A DNA stretch of 64,000 bases from Streptomyces sp. XD-27. Its GTDB lineage: Bacteria; Actinomycetota; Actinomycetes; Streptomycetales; Streptomycetaceae. The translations under genes and the position numbers were made by a program. Below, in pieces: positions 26,089 to 35,192 of this stretch. Every line of letters begins with the position of its first letter. The stretch's first letter is position 1. The notes below the pieces were generated by a model. The model had not been told where the DNA came from. It made no database searches and saw only the letters and a program-made list of their open reading frames with translations. The stretch is from positions 5,890,001-5,954,000 of the forward strand of contig NZ_CP130713.1 of the NCBI RefSeq assembly GCF_030553055.1, written 5' to 3'.

Positions 26089-27621
26089 ATGGATCAGCGG
26101 TTCGATGCGACGGAGCGGTTCGACGCGACAGGGCGGTTCACCGACGGCGCGCAGTACATCGGGGGCGCGCTGCGGCCCGGCACCTCGGGACGTACCCAGG
26201 CGGTGACCGACCCGGCCACCGGGCAGGAGGTCTTCCGCTACGAGCTCGCCGGGGCGGCCGACGTCGACGCCGCGGTGGCCGCCGCCCAGGCCGCGTTCCC
26301 CGGCTGGGCCGGGGCCACCCCCGGCGCGCGGTCCGACGCCCTGCACCGGTTCGCGGCCGTCCTCGCCGACCAGGCCGCGGACCTCGCCCGCGCCGAGTCG
26401 CTCCAGTGCGGCAAGCCCCTCAAGCTCACCACCGAGTTCGACGTGCCCGGCACGATCGACAACACCGCCTTCTTCGCCGGGGCCGCGCGGCACCTGGAGG
26501 GCCGGGCCGCCGCCGAGTACAGCGGCGACCACACCTCGTACGTCCGCCGCGAGCCCGTCGGCGTCATCGGCTCCATCGCCCCCTGGAACTACCCGCTCCA
26601 GATGGCGGCGTGGAAGATCCTCCCGGCCGTCGCCGCGGGCAACACCATCGTGCTCAAGCCCGCCGAGATCACCCCGCTCACCTCGTTGATGTTCGCCCAG
26701 GCCGCCACCGAGGCCGGTCTCCCGGACGGCGTGATCAACATCGTCTCCGGCGCGGGACCTGAGGCGGGCGAGCACCTGGTGGGCCACCCCGCCGTCGCCA
26801 TGACCTCCTTCACCGGGTCGACGGCGGTCGGCAAGCGGGTCGCCGCCGTCGCCACCGGCACCGTCAAGCGCCTCCACCTCGAACTCGGCGGCAAGGCCCC
26901 CTTCGTCGTCTTCGACGACGCCGACCTGACCGCCGCCGTGCACGGCGCCGTCGCCGCCGCGCTCATCAACACCGGCCAGGACTGCACCGCCGCCACCCGC
27001 GCCTACGTCCAGCGCCCGCTGTACGACGCCTTCGTCGCCCAGGTCGCCGAGCTGATGGCGACCGTACGCCTCGGCGACCCCTTCGACCCCGCCACCGACC
27101 TGGGCCCGCTGGTCTCCCACGCCCAGCGCGACCGCGTCGCCGGATGCGTGGACCGGGCCCGCTCGTACGCCACCGTCGTCACCGGCGGCGAGGCACCCCA
27201 GGGCGCGCTGGCCAAGGGCGCGTACTACCGACCCACACTGATCACCGGAGCCCCCCAGGACAGCGAGATCGTCCAGGCCGAGATCTTCGGCCCGGTCCTG
27301 GTCGTGCTGCCCTTCGACAGCGACGACGAGGGACTGGCCCTGGCCGACGACACCCCCTACGGGCTCGCCGCCTCCGCCTGGACCCGCGACGTCTACCGGG
27401 CCGGCCGCGCCACCCGCGAGCTCAGGTCCGGCTGCGTGTGGATCAACGACCACATCCCGATCATCAGCGAGATGCCGCACGGCGGCGCCAAGGCGTCGGG
27501 CTACGGCAAGGACATGTCCGTGTACTCGTTCGATGAGTACACGCAGGTCAAGCACGTGATGTACGACAATACGGCGGTGCCCCGGAAGGACTGGCACCGC
27601 ACGGTCTTCGGGGACCGCTGA
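26089..27621 (+). CDS. Second gamma-aminobutyraldehyde/betaine aldehyde-type dehydrogenase
   Basis: The 510-residue dehydrogenase has catalytic C299 in NTGQDCTAATR, LELGGKAPFVV and SIAPWNYPLQMAAWK. It is a clear paralogue of the enzyme at 20348 (shared MPHGG and SGYGKD stretches near the end) but not a recent copy. It heads the potDABC/oxidase set, suggesting it acts on aldehydes from imported polyamines. GGGGGAGGAG (26071-26080) stands 8 nt before ATG. The N-terminus holds a small repeat (DATERFDATGRF). Confidence 0.88.
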   Translation: MDQRFDATERFDATGRFTDGAQYIGGALRPGTSGRTQAVTDPATGQEVFRYELAGAADVDAAVAAAQAAFPGWAGATPGARSDALHRFAAVLADQAADLARAESLQCGKPLKLTTEFDVPGTIDNTAFFAGAARHLEGRAAAEYSGDHTSYVRREPVGVIGSIAPWNYPLQMAAWKILPAVAAGNTIVLKPAEITPLTSLMFAQAATEAGLPDGVINIVSGAGPEAGEHLVGHPAVAMTSFTGSTAVGKRVAAVATGTVKRLHLELGGKAPFVVFDDADLTAAVHGAVAAALINTGQDCTAATRAYVQRPLYDAFVAQVAELMATVRLGDPFDPATDLGPLVSHAQRDRVAGCVDRARSYATVVTGGEAPQGALAKGAYYRPTLITGAPQDSEIVQAEIFGPVLVVLPFDSDDEGLALADDTPYGLAASAWTRDVYRAGRATRELRSGCVWINDHIPIISEMPHGGAKASGYGKDMSVYSFDEYTQVKHVMYDNTAVPRKDWHRTVFGDR

Positions 27622-27676
27622 CTCCCTCTCGGAGACGGCCGACCCCTTCTCCGAAGACCGCTGACTCCTTCTTCGG
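27613..27676 (+). repeat. Imperfect repeats and hairpin between dehydrogenase and potD
   Basis: GACCGCTGACTCC occurs at 27613-27625 (over the stop codon) and again at 27656-27668. CCGAAGA (27651-27657) can pair with TCTTCGG (27670-27676). The structure may tune read-through from the dehydrogenase gene into potD. Confidence 0.4.
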
Positions 27677-27734
27677 GGGACCGCTTCCCACCCTCACCGG
27701 CCGACCACCGGACCGACGCAAGGAAGGCCACAGC

Positions 27735-28979
27735 ATGGCGCACCACCAGCCCGAGAGCCTGTCCCCGCCGCAGCTCGCCGCCATCCGGCGCAGCCTCACC
27801 AGCGGCCGGGCGGCGCTCACCCGCCGGTCACTGCTGCGCGCGGGCGGCGCCGGGGCGCTGGCCGCCGGTGGGCTCGGGACGCTCAGCGCGTGCGGCATCC
27901 CGCCCGCCACCCGCGCCGACAGCGGCCCGTCCGACGACCACTCGGACGAGGAGAAGCGCCTCACCTTCTCCAACTGGACCGAGTACATGGACGTCAGCGA
28001 CGACGGCAAGCACCGGCCGACGCTGGAGGAGTTCCAGCGCCGCACCGGCATCACGGTCAAGTACACCGAGGACATCAACGACAACGTCGAGTTCTTCGGC
28101 AAGGTCAAACCGCAGCTCGCGGCGGGCAAGGGCATCGACCGCGACCTGATCTGCGTCACCGACTGGATGGCCGGCCGGATGATCCGGCTCGGCTGGATGC
28201 AGAAGCTGGACCCCGCCAACCTGCCCCACGCCTACGCCAACCTGTCCGCCCCCTTCCGCAGTCCCGACTGGGACCCGGGCCGCGCCCACTCCTATACCTG
28301 GACCGGCATCCCCGCCGTCATCGCGTACAACAAGAAGGCCACCGGCGGCCGCAAGGTCACCTCCATCAGCCAGCTGCTGGAGGACCCGAAGCTCAAGGGC
28401 CGGGTCGGGATGCTCACCGAGATGCGCGACACCGTCGGCCTCACCCTCCTCGACATGGGCAAGCGCCCCGAGCACTGCACCGCCGACGACTACGACGCCG
28501 CCATCGCGCGGATCCAGAAGGCCGTCGACAAGGGCCACATCCGCCGCTTCACCGGCAACGACTACACCAACGACCTCGACAAGGGCGACCTCGCCGCCTG
28601 CGTCGCCTGGGCCGGAGACCTCATGCAGCTCCAGGCCGACAACCCGGCGATCGACTTCGCCATCCCCGACGCCGGCTACATGATCTCCACCGACAACCTG
28701 CTCGTACCGGCCGGGGCCCGGCACCGGAAGAACGCCGAACGGCTCATCGACTACTACTACGAGCCCAAGGTCGCCGCGCAGCTCGCCGCCTGGATCAACT
28801 ACGTCTGCCCGGTCGACGGCGTCCGCGAGGAACTCGCGAAGATCGACAAGAGTCTGGCCGAGAACCCGCTGATCCTCCCGGACGAGGAGACGGCGGCCAA
28901 GGCGCACGCCTTCCGCTCCCTGTCCAGCAAGGAAGAGACGGCGTTCGAGGACAAGTTCGCCACGCTCATCGGCGCCTGA
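27735..28979 (+). CDS. potD: Spermidine/putrescine ABC transporter substrate-binding lipoprotein
   Basis: This 414-residue PotD/PotF-type binding protein has a Tat-like motif T29-R-R-S-L-L and a lipobox TLSAC with Cys53, so it is probably a Tat-exported lipoprotein. The mature domain starts LTFSNWTEYMD, as in PotD-type proteins, and contains DLICVTDWMAGRMIRLGWMQ. It captures polyamines for the PotABC importer. AAGGAAGG lies 8 nt before ATG 27735. It opens the pot set after a 113-nt gap. Confidence 0.92.
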   Translation: MAHHQPESLSPPQLAAIRRSLTSGRAALTRRSLLRAGGAGALAAGGLGTLSACGIPPATRADSGPSDDHSDEEKRLTFSNWTEYMDVSDDGKHRPTLEEFQRRTGITVKYTEDINDNVEFFGKVKPQLAAGKGIDRDLICVTDWMAGRMIRLGWMQKLDPANLPHAYANLSAPFRSPDWDPGRAHSYTWTGIPAVIAYNKKATGGRKVTSISQLLEDPKLKGRVGMLTEMRDTVGLTLLDMGKRPEHCTADDYDAAIARIQKAVDKGHIRRFTGNDYTNDLDKGDLAACVAWAGDLMQLQADNPAIDFAIPDAGYMISTDNLLVPAGARHRKNAERLIDYYYEPKVAAQLAAWINYVCPVDGVREELAKIDKSLAENPLILPDEETAAKAHAFRSLSSKEETAFEDKFATLIGA

Positions 28980-29012
28980 CCCACCGGCCTGACGAAACGG
29001 AAGACACCTCCC

Positions 29013-30164
29013 ATGACCGCTTCCCCCTCCGGTGGAGACGTCCGCCTCACCGGCCTCGGCAAGACCTACGGCTCCTTCACCGCCGTCCACCCCCTGGACC
29101 TGACGATCCCCGCCGGCTCCTTCTTCGCCCTCCTCGGCGCGTCCGGCTGCGGCAAGACCACCACCCTGCGCATGATCGCCGGGCTGGAGGACCCCACCAC
29201 CGGCACCGTCGAACTCGCCGGGAAGGACGTCACCGACCTGCCGCCCTACAAGCGCCCCGTCAACACCGTCTTCCAGAGCTACGCCCTCTTCCCGCACCTG
29301 GACATCTACGAGAACGTCGCCTTCGGGCTGCGCCGCCGCGGCATCAAGTCCGTGAAGAAGCAGGTCGGCGAGATGCTCGACCTCGTCCAGCTCGGCGACC
29401 TCGCCCGCCGCAAGCCGCAGCAGCTCTCCGGCGGCCAGCAGCAGCGCGTGGCCGTCGCCCGTGCCCTCATCAACCACCCGCAGGTGCTGCTGCTGGACGA
29501 GCCGCTCGGCGCCCTCGACCTCAAGCTCCGCCGCCAGATGCAGCTCGAACTCAAGCGCATCCAGACCGAGGTCGGCATCACCTTCGTCCACGTCACCCAC
29601 GACCAGGAGGAGGCCATGACCATGGCCGACACGGTCGCGGTGATGAACGGCGGCCGCGTCGAGCAACTGGGCGCCCCCGCCGACCTGTACGAGAACCCGC
29701 GCACGACCTTCGTCGCCAACTTCCTGGGCACCTCCAACCTCATCGCCGCCGAGGTCGTCGGCACCGGCGGCGACGCACTGACGCTGCGCGCCGGGGACTC
29801 CAAGCTCGCCCTGCCCGCCGCACGATGTACCGCCACCGCCCGCACCGGCGGCACCGTGCTGGTCGGCGTACGCCCCGAGAAGATCACCCTCACCCACGCC
29901 GACGACGCCGACACCGTGCCCGGCGGACGCAACCGCCTCCCCGGCCGGATCGCCGACTCCAGCTTCATCGGCGTCTCCACCCAGTACGTCGTCGACAGCC
30001 CGGCCGGCGCCGCGCTCGCCGTCTACGAGCAGAACATCGAGCGCGACCCGCGGTTGGTCCCCGGCGCCGAGGTCGTCCTGCACTGGAACCCCGCGCACAC
30101 CTTCGGGCTCGACGCGGACCAGGACGCCCAGGCGGGCACCGAGCTGGACGAGGAAGCAGCATGA
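29013..30164 (+). CDS. potA: Spermidine/putrescine ABC transporter ATP-binding protein
   Basis: The 383-residue ATPase has Walker A GASGCGKTT, signature LSGGQQQRVAVARALI, Walker B LLLDEPLGALD and H-loop HVTHDQEEA. A C-terminal TOBE domain (about 280-370) is normal for PotA. The stop overlaps the potB ATG by four bases (ATGA). It follows potD by 33 nt, so the whole set is one operon. Confidence 0.93.
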   Translation: MTASPSGGDVRLTGLGKTYGSFTAVHPLDLTIPAGSFFALLGASGCGKTTTLRMIAGLEDPTTGTVELAGKDVTDLPPYKRPVNTVFQSYALFPHLDIYENVAFGLRRRGIKSVKKQVGEMLDLVQLGDLARRKPQQLSGGQQQRVAVARALINHPQVLLLDEPLGALDLKLRRQMQLELKRIQTEVGITFVHVTHDQEEAMTMADTVAVMNGGRVEQLGAPADLYENPRTTFVANFLGTSNLIAAEVVGTGGDALTLRAGDSKLALPAARCTATARTGGTVLVGVRPEKITLTHADDADTVPGGRNRLPGRIADSSFIGVSTQYVVDSPAGAALAVYEQNIERDPRLVPGAEVVLHWNPAHTFGLDADQDAQAGTELDEEAA

Positions 30165-31084
30165 CGGCCACCAAGGCGCCGCCGGCGCCCGAACCAGCCC
30201 TGGAGCTCCGCAAGCCCGCCACCCGCAAGCGGCTCGTGCCGTACTGGCTGCTGCTGCCCGGCATCGTGTGGCTGCTGGTGTTCTTCGCCGCCCCGCTGGT
30301 CTACCAGGCGTCCACCTCCCTGCAGACCGGCTCCCTCGAAAAGGGCTTCGAGGTCACCTGGCACGTCCAGACGTACGCCGACGCGCTCACCGAGTACTAC
30401 CCGCAGTTCCTGCGCTCGGTGGCCTACGCGGGCACCGCCACCGCCCTGTGCCTGCTGCTCGGCTACCCCCTGGCCTACCTCATCGCCTTCAAGGCAGGCC
30501 GCTGGCGCAACGTGCTGATGATCCTGGTCATCGCGCCGTTCTTCACCAGCTTCCTGATCCGCACCCTCGCCTGGAAGACGATCCTGTCCGACAGCGGCAC
30601 GGTCGTCTCCGTCCTGAACTCCCTGCACATCCTGGACGTGACCAGCTGGCTGGGCGTCACCGAGGGGGAGCGGGTGCTGGCCACCCCGCTGGCCGTCGTC
30701 TGCGGACTGACGTACAACTTCCTACCCTTCATGATCCTGCCGCTCTACACCTCCCTGGAGCGCATCGACGGCAGGCTGCACGAGGCGGCCGGCGACCTGT
30801 ACGCGCGCCCCTTCACCACCTTCCGCAAGGTGACCTTCCCGCTGTCGATGCCGGGCGTCGTGGCGGGCACCCTGCTCACCTTCATCCCGGCCACCGGCGA
30901 CTACATCAACGCCGAACTGCTCGGCGCCGCCAACCAGAAGATGGTCGGCAACGTCATCCAGTCGCAGTTCCTGCGGGTGCTGGACTACCCGACGGCCGCC
31001 GCGCTGTCGTTCATCCTCATGGCGGCGATCCTCGCCATGGTCACCGTCTACATCCGCAAGTCCGGGACGGAGGACCTGGTCTGA
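30161..31084 (+). CDS. potB: Spermidine/putrescine ABC transporter permease
   Basis: The 307-residue protein has six hydrophobic segments and the EAA loop HEAAGDLYARPFTTFRKVTF, fitting PotB. ATG 30161 overlaps the potA stop (ATGA), and its stop overlaps the potC ATG by one base (TGATG). It forms the inner-membrane channel with PotC. Confidence 0.92.
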   Translation: MTATKAPPAPEPALELRKPATRKRLVPYWLLLPGIVWLLVFFAAPLVYQASTSLQTGSLEKGFEVTWHVQTYADALTEYYPQFLRSVAYAGTATALCLLLGYPLAYLIAFKAGRWRNVLMILVIAPFFTSFLIRTLAWKTILSDSGTVVSVLNSLHILDVTSWLGVTEGERVLATPLAVVCGLTYNFLPFMILPLYTSLERIDGRLHEAAGDLYARPFTTFRKVTFPLSMPGVVAGTLLTFIPATGDYINAELLGAANQKMVGNVIQSQFLRVLDYPTAAALSFILMAAILAMVTVYIRKSGTEDLV

Positions 31085-31944
31085 TGACCGCATCGAGCGC
31101 ACCGAAAGCACCGAAGGCACCGAAGGCACCGAAGGCACGGAGCCCACTGACCGCGCTGACCCGCTGGCTGCGCAGGAACCTCGTGGTGCTGGCGGGGCTC
31201 GCCACCCTCGCCTACCTGGTCCTGCCCAACATCGTGGTCCTGGTCTTCTCCTTCAACAAGCCCAACGGCCGCTTCAACTACACCTGGCAGCGGTTCTCCA
31301 CCGACGCCTGGACCGACCCGTGCGGCGTCGCCGACCTGTGCGGATCGCTCTCCCTCAGCCTGCAGATCGCGATATGGGCCACCGTCGGGGCGACCGTCCT
31401 CGGCACGATGATCGCCTTCGCGCTCGCCCGCTACCGCTTCCGGGCCCGCGGCGCGGTCAGCAGCCTGATCTTCCTGCCGATGGCGATGCCCGAGGTCGTC
31501 ATGGCCGCCTCGCTGGCCACCCTCTTCCTCAACATGGGCGTGGACTTCGGCTTCTGGACGATCCTCATCGCGCACATCATGTTCTGCCTGAGCTTCGTCG
31601 TCACCGCCGTCAAGGCCCGCGTGATGAGCATGGACCCGCGACTGGAGCAGGCCGCCCAGGACCTCTACGCCTCCCCGGCCCAGACCTTCCTGCGCGTCAC
31701 CCTGCCGATCGCCGCGCCCGGCATCGCCGCCGGCGCGCTGCTGTCCTTCGCGCTCTCCTTCGACGACTTCATCATCACCAACTTCAACGCCGGATCGACC
31801 GTGACCTTCCCCATGTTCGTCTGGGGATCGGCACAGCGCGGCACGCCCGTCCAGATCAACGTGATCGGAACCGCGATGTTCGCCCTCGCCGTGCTGTGCG
31901 TACTCGTCGGCCAACTGGCCGGCACTCGCCGCAGAAGGAGCTGA
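31084..31944 (+). CDS. potC: Spermidine/putrescine ABC transporter permease
   Basis: The 286-residue second permease subunit has about six hydrophobic segments, EAA-type loop EQAAQDLYASPAQTFLRVTL and the PotC-like stretch SFDDFIITNFNAG. The N-terminus carries a KAPKAPKAPKA tract made by four 9-bp repeat units (31099-31134), probably a neutral slippage product in the cytoplasmic tail. The start overlaps the potB stop; the PuuB-like gene follows 5 nt after the stop. Confidence 0.92.
   Translation: MTASSAPKAPKAPKAPKARSPLTALTRWLRRNLVVLAGLATLAYLVLPNIVVLVFSFNKPNGRFNYTWQRFSTDAWTDPCGVADLCGSLSLSLQIAIWATVGATVLGTMIAFALARYRFRARGAVSSLIFLPMAMPEVVMAASLATLFLNMGVDFGFWTILIAHIMFCLSFVVTAVKARVMSMDPRLEQAAQDLYASPAQTFLRVTLPIAAPGIAAGALLSFALSFDDFIITNFNAGSTVTFPMFVWGSAQRGTPVQINVIGTAMFALAVLCVLVGQLAGTRRRRS
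31099..31138 (+). repeat. 9-bp tandem repeat in the potC start region
   Basis: GCACCGAAA/G is repeated four times (31099-31134) plus a partial unit. It encodes Ala-Pro-Lys repeats; changes in copy number would stay in frame. Confidence 0.85.
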
Positions 31945-31949
31945 GAATC

Positions 31950-33362
31950 ATGGCCTCAGCAGCCATGAACCCTGTACGAAGCCTTTCCGACGCCCACCCC
32001 ACGCCCTTCTGGCTGGACGACCCCGCCCGGCCCGAGGCCCGCCCCGCCCTCGTCGGCGACGAGCAGTGCGACCTGCTCGTCATCGGCGGCGGCTACACCG
32101 GCCTGTGGACCGCGCTGCGCGCCAAGGAACGCGACCCGCAAAGGGACGTCGTCCTGGTGGAAGCCCAGGAGGTCGGCTGGGCGGCCTCCGGCCGCAACGG
32201 CGGCTTCTGCGCCGCCTCCCTCACCCACGGCCTCGGCAACGGGATGTCCCGCTGGCCCGGGGAACTGCCCGCGCTCGAACGCCTCGGGCAGCGCAACCTC
32301 GACGAGATCGAAGCCACCGTCGCCCGCTACGCCATCGACTGCGACTTCGAACGCAGCGGCGAGATCGACGTGGCCACCGCCCCCCACCAGATCGCGGAGC
32401 TCCAACAGACCGCCCGCGACGCCGAACGGCTGGGGCTGGGCGGCTACGAGTTCCTCGACCGTGACGCCGTACGCGCCGAGGTCGACTCGCCCACCTTCCT
32501 GGCCGGGCTGTGGAACCGCACCGGCGTGGCCATGCTGCACCCGGCCAGGCTCGCCTGGGGGCTCAAGCGCGCCTGCCTGGAGCTGGGCGTACGGATCTAC
32601 GAGCACACCCCCGCCGAGCGGCCGGTCACCGGCGGCGGCGCGGTGCGCGTGGCCACTCCGTACGGCCGGGTCCGCGCCCGGCGGGTGGCCCTGGGGACCA
32701 ACGCCTTCCCGTCCCCGGTGCGGCGCATCCGCCCGTACGTCGTACCCGTCTACGACCACGCGCTGATGACCGAGCCGCTGAGCCCCGACCAACTCGCCGC
32801 CGTCGGCTGGCAGCGCCGCCAGGGACTCAGCGACAGCGCCAACCACTTCCACTACTTCCGGATCACCGCCGACCAGCGCATCCTGTGGGGCGGTCACGAC
32901 ATCGTCTACCGCTTCGGGCAGCGCGTCCGCGCCGAACACGACCACCGCCCCGCCACCTACCGCACCCTCGCCGAGCACTTCTTCCGCTGCTTCCCGCAAC
33001 TGGAGGGCGTACGGTTCAGCCACGCCTGGGGCGGCGCGATCGACACCTGCTCGCGGTTCTCCGCCTTCTTCGGCACCGCGCACGGCGGGCGGATCGGCTA
33101 CGCCCTGGGCTACACCGGCCTCGGCGTCGGCGCCACCCGCTTCGGGGCGGACGTGATGCTGGACCTGCTGGACGGCCAGGACACCGAGCGCACCCGGCTG
33201 CGCATGGTCCGCAGCAAGCCGCTGCCGTTCCCGCCGGAGCCGCTGCGCTGGGCCGGGATCGGGATCACGCAGTGGTCGATGACCCGCGCGGACCGGCGGG
33301 GCGGGCGCCGCAACCTGTGGCTCAAGGCCATGGACAAGGCGGGCCTGGGCTTCGACAGCTGA
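31950..33362 (+). CDS. FAD-dependent oxidoreductase, PuuB-like (gamma-glutamylputrescine or polyamine oxidase)
   Basis: The 470-residue DAO-type flavoprotein has a Rossmann motif LLVIGGGYTGLWTALRAK (about 36-53), ASGRNGGFC near the FAD, and a closing GYTGLGVGATRFGAD typical of glycine/gamma-glutamylputrescine oxidases. It would oxidise the (glutamylated) diamine to an aldehyde for the dehydrogenases. AAGGAG (31935-31940) lies 9 nt before ATG 31950. It is the last gene of the potDABC operon. No PuuA or PuuD partner lies in the window. Confidence 0.87.
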   Translation: MASAAMNPVRSLSDAHPTPFWLDDPARPEARPALVGDEQCDLLVIGGGYTGLWTALRAKERDPQRDVVLVEAQEVGWAASGRNGGFCAASLTHGLGNGMSRWPGELPALERLGQRNLDEIEATVARYAIDCDFERSGEIDVATAPHQIAELQQTARDAERLGLGGYEFLDRDAVRAEVDSPTFLAGLWNRTGVAMLHPARLAWGLKRACLELGVRIYEHTPAERPVTGGGAVRVATPYGRVRARRVALGTNAFPSPVRRIRPYVVPVYDHALMTEPLSPDQLAAVGWQRRQGLSDSANHFHYFRITADQRILWGGHDIVYRFGQRVRAEHDHRPATYRTLAEHFFRCFPQLEGVRFSHAWGGAIDTCSRFSAFFGTAHGGRIGYALGYTGLGVGATRFGADVMLDLLDGQDTERTRLRMVRSKPLPFPPEPLRWAGIGITQWSMTRADRRGGRRNLWLKAMDKAGLGFDS

Positions 33363-33506
33363 CACCGACGGCGGACGCGGACGTCGGGGCTGACCCCGGC
33401 GGCCGCGCCGGCGATGGGCGGTCGAAAGCCGTGTAAGGATCCGCGCCGTCGCCCTTCTCCTCCTCTGAGCGCGCCACGCGGCGCGTACGAAGAGCGGAGG
33501 CTTGGC

Positions 33507-33977
33507 ATGACGGGCACGGGCGGCGGCATGGGCACCACGGGGCGCGGCGCGCTGGACTGGCTGGTCTCGGCGGCCCTCGACCCCGGCGTCTGCCGGTGGG
33601 AGTGGGAGCGCAGCCCCCTGGGGGTGGCGCTGCTGCCCGCCGGCAGGCTCTGGGACGTCCTGGTCCTGCCCGGCGAGCTGGGGGCGGCGGCGCTGGAGGT
33701 GCTGTGCCGCCGCGCCGACCGGCCGGGCCCGGTCGTCACCGCCTTCGGCGGCGCCCAGGTGGGCTACTTCGTCCCGGCGGGCACGACCGGCCGCTGGCTC
33801 GGCACCGGCGTACGCGGGGTCTCGACCGGTGCCTGGGTCGTGGTGCCGCATCCGGGGCGGGCGAGCGGCGGGATGCGCTGGCTCGTCGCGCCGGACGGCT
33901 CGGGACGCCTCACCGATCCGGTGGTCCTGGAGCTCGCGATGCATGAGGCCGCCGCCCGGCTGGTGTACGGCGGCTGA
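33507..33977 (+). CDS. Hypothetical protein
   Basis: A 156-residue protein with no motif I recognise. It has a Gly-rich N-terminus and then a compact globular-looking stretch with ALDWLVSAALDPGVCRWEWE and GTTGRWLGTGVRGVSTGAWV. The alternating pattern resembles small Streptomyces proteins related to bifunctional primase/polymerase N-termini, but this is a guess. GCGGAGG lies 6 nt before ATG 33507. The 3' end overlaps the convergent PAP2 gene by 68 nt. Confidence 0.7.
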   Translation: MTGTGGGMGTTGRGALDWLVSAALDPGVCRWEWERSPLGVALLPAGRLWDVLVLPGELGAAALEVLCRRADRPGPVVTAFGGAQVGYFVPAGTTGRWLGTGVRGVSTGAWVVVPHPGRASGGMRWLVAPDGSGRLTDPVVLELAMHEAAARLVYGG

Positions 33978-34881
33978 CGCGGTGCGGCGGATCGCACCGG
34001 CTCCGTACGACGGGGACGGCCGACCGCGCCACGCCCGACACGGCCGTCAGCAGGACACCGGACAGGCACCAGGCGCCGATGACGTCGAGCGGCCAGTGGT
34101 AGCCGCGCAGCACCAGGCCCGTGCCCACGCAGAGGTTCAGCAGCGCGACCGCCGCGGCGACGGTGATCGTGGTGCGGCGGTGTGGGTCGCGGCCGTCGCG
34201 GACCTTGTGGCCGGGGCTGCCGCCGCGGACCTCGCTGCTGTCGTGGATGTGGCTGCCGTGGCGGACATCGTGGACGTCGCGGCGCCGCGCGCCGTCGCGC
34301 CGCTCGGTGCGGTGGCAGAGCAGGACCAGCAGCGCCGCCCCGCCGTACGCGACCGTGGCCGTCGCCGTATGGCCCGACGGGTAGAAGCCCTCCGCACCGG
34401 CCAGCGGGCCGGGCGGCGCCGAGCGGTCGATCAGCGCCTTCAGCGGGGCGACGACCACCGGCACCGCCACCATGGCCGCGGCCGCGGCGAGCGGCGGCGG
34501 CCACCAGCGGGCACCGGCCCGGCGCAGCCGCAGGCCCGTATAGACCAGCGCCGCGCCCAGCACGGGCAGCGCCACGGTCATGTTGCCGAGGTCGGCGAGG
34601 AACTCAGCGAGCCCGCCGGGCAGGAGTCGGCCGCGTGCGCCGCGCCCGATCCGCTCGTCGAGGGAGCGCAGCGGTCCTCGGGCGGCAACCTGCCAGGTGA
34701 CGACCGCGAAGAGCAGCGCGCAGCACGCGGCGAGTGTCAGAGGCGCCCGCCCGGGACGCGGGACTCGGAGCGTACGGAGGGCAGGGAGCGCACGGGGTGC
34801 ACGGGCTGGATGATCCGCACGGGCTGGATCGTTCGTACGGGCGTGATGGTTCGTACGGGCGTGATGGTTCGCACGGGGCAT
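33910..34881 (-). CDS. PAP2 family phosphatase with a repeat-built N-terminus
   Basis: The 323-residue membrane phosphatase has the three PAP2 motifs: KALIDRSAPP, YPSGHTATATV and RGYHWPLDVIG. It probably dephosphorylates a lipid phosphate (phosphatidate or undecaprenyl diphosphate). A His/Arg-rich insertion sits between motifs 2 and 3. The first 30 residues consist of four 6-residue repeats of NHHART/NDPARA type, encoded by the 18-bp minisatellite 34801-34872. ATG 34881 has only a weak GGAC site; the frame stays open upstream through the poly-C strand of the 36-nt tract, without an upstream start. The true start could be later. Confidence 0.75.
   Translation of the reverse strand: MPRANHHARTNHHARTNDPARADHPARAPRALPALRTLRVPRPGRAPLTLAACCALLFAVVTWQVAARGPLRSLDERIGRGARGRLLPGGLAEFLADLGNMTVALPVLGAALVYTGLRLRRAGARWWPPPLAAAAAMVAVPVVVAPLKALIDRSAPPGPLAGAEGFYPSGHTATATVAYGGAALLVLLCHRTERRDGARRRDVHDVRHGSHIHDSSEVRGGSPGHKVRDGRDPHRRTTITVAAAVALLNLCVGTGLVLRGYHWPLDVIGAWCLSGVLLTAVSGVARSAVPVVRSRCDPPHRVSRRTPAGRRPHASRAPGPPDR
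34801..34872. repeat. 18-bp minisatellite, four units, inside the PAP2 gene
   Basis: Units begin at 34801, 34819, 34837 and 34855, each starting ACGGGC. Units 3 and 4 differ at one base; 1 and 2 are more divergent. Since 18 is divisible by 3, copy-number change alters the PAP2 N-terminus without a frameshift. Confidence 0.9.
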
Positions 34882-34900
34882 ACGGGGTCCGAAGAGCGCG

Positions 34901-34975
<75 letters not shown>

Positions 34976-34992
34976 GTGCGGAGGAAAGCCGA

Positions 34993-35028
34993 CGGCCCCG
35001 GAACAGGGGGGGGGTGGTTCCGGGGCCG
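34993..35028. other. 12-bp perfect hairpin with a G9 loop
   Basis: CGGCCCCGGAAC (34993-35004) pairs perfectly with GTTCCGGGGCCG (35017-35028). The 12-nt loop contains nine consecutive G (35006-35014). It could be a terminator on either strand. Confidence 0.7.
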
Positions 35029-35155
35029 CCGTGGCGACCGGTGGACCGCGCGCCCCGGGGGGTTTGGGGCGGGCGGCCGTCCGATCGGTGAGGAGATCCG
35101 GAGCCGGAGGCTCCAGTGGTGTGCGCGAGGGCACGGCCGGGCCGGAACCAGGGAA

Positions 35156-35192
35156 GCGCCGACACGGCGCCGCTCGCAGTCCCCTGCGAGCG
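35156..35192 (-). terminator. Two hairpins downstream of gabT
   Basis: CGCTCGCAG-TCCC-CTGCGAGCG (35171-35192) is a perfect 9-bp hairpin, and GCGCCG-ACA-CGGCGC (35156-35170 region) a 6-bp one beside it. They lie about 230 nt past the gabT stop. On the plus strand the first is followed by GGGTGTTTCTCTC. Confidence 0.5.
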
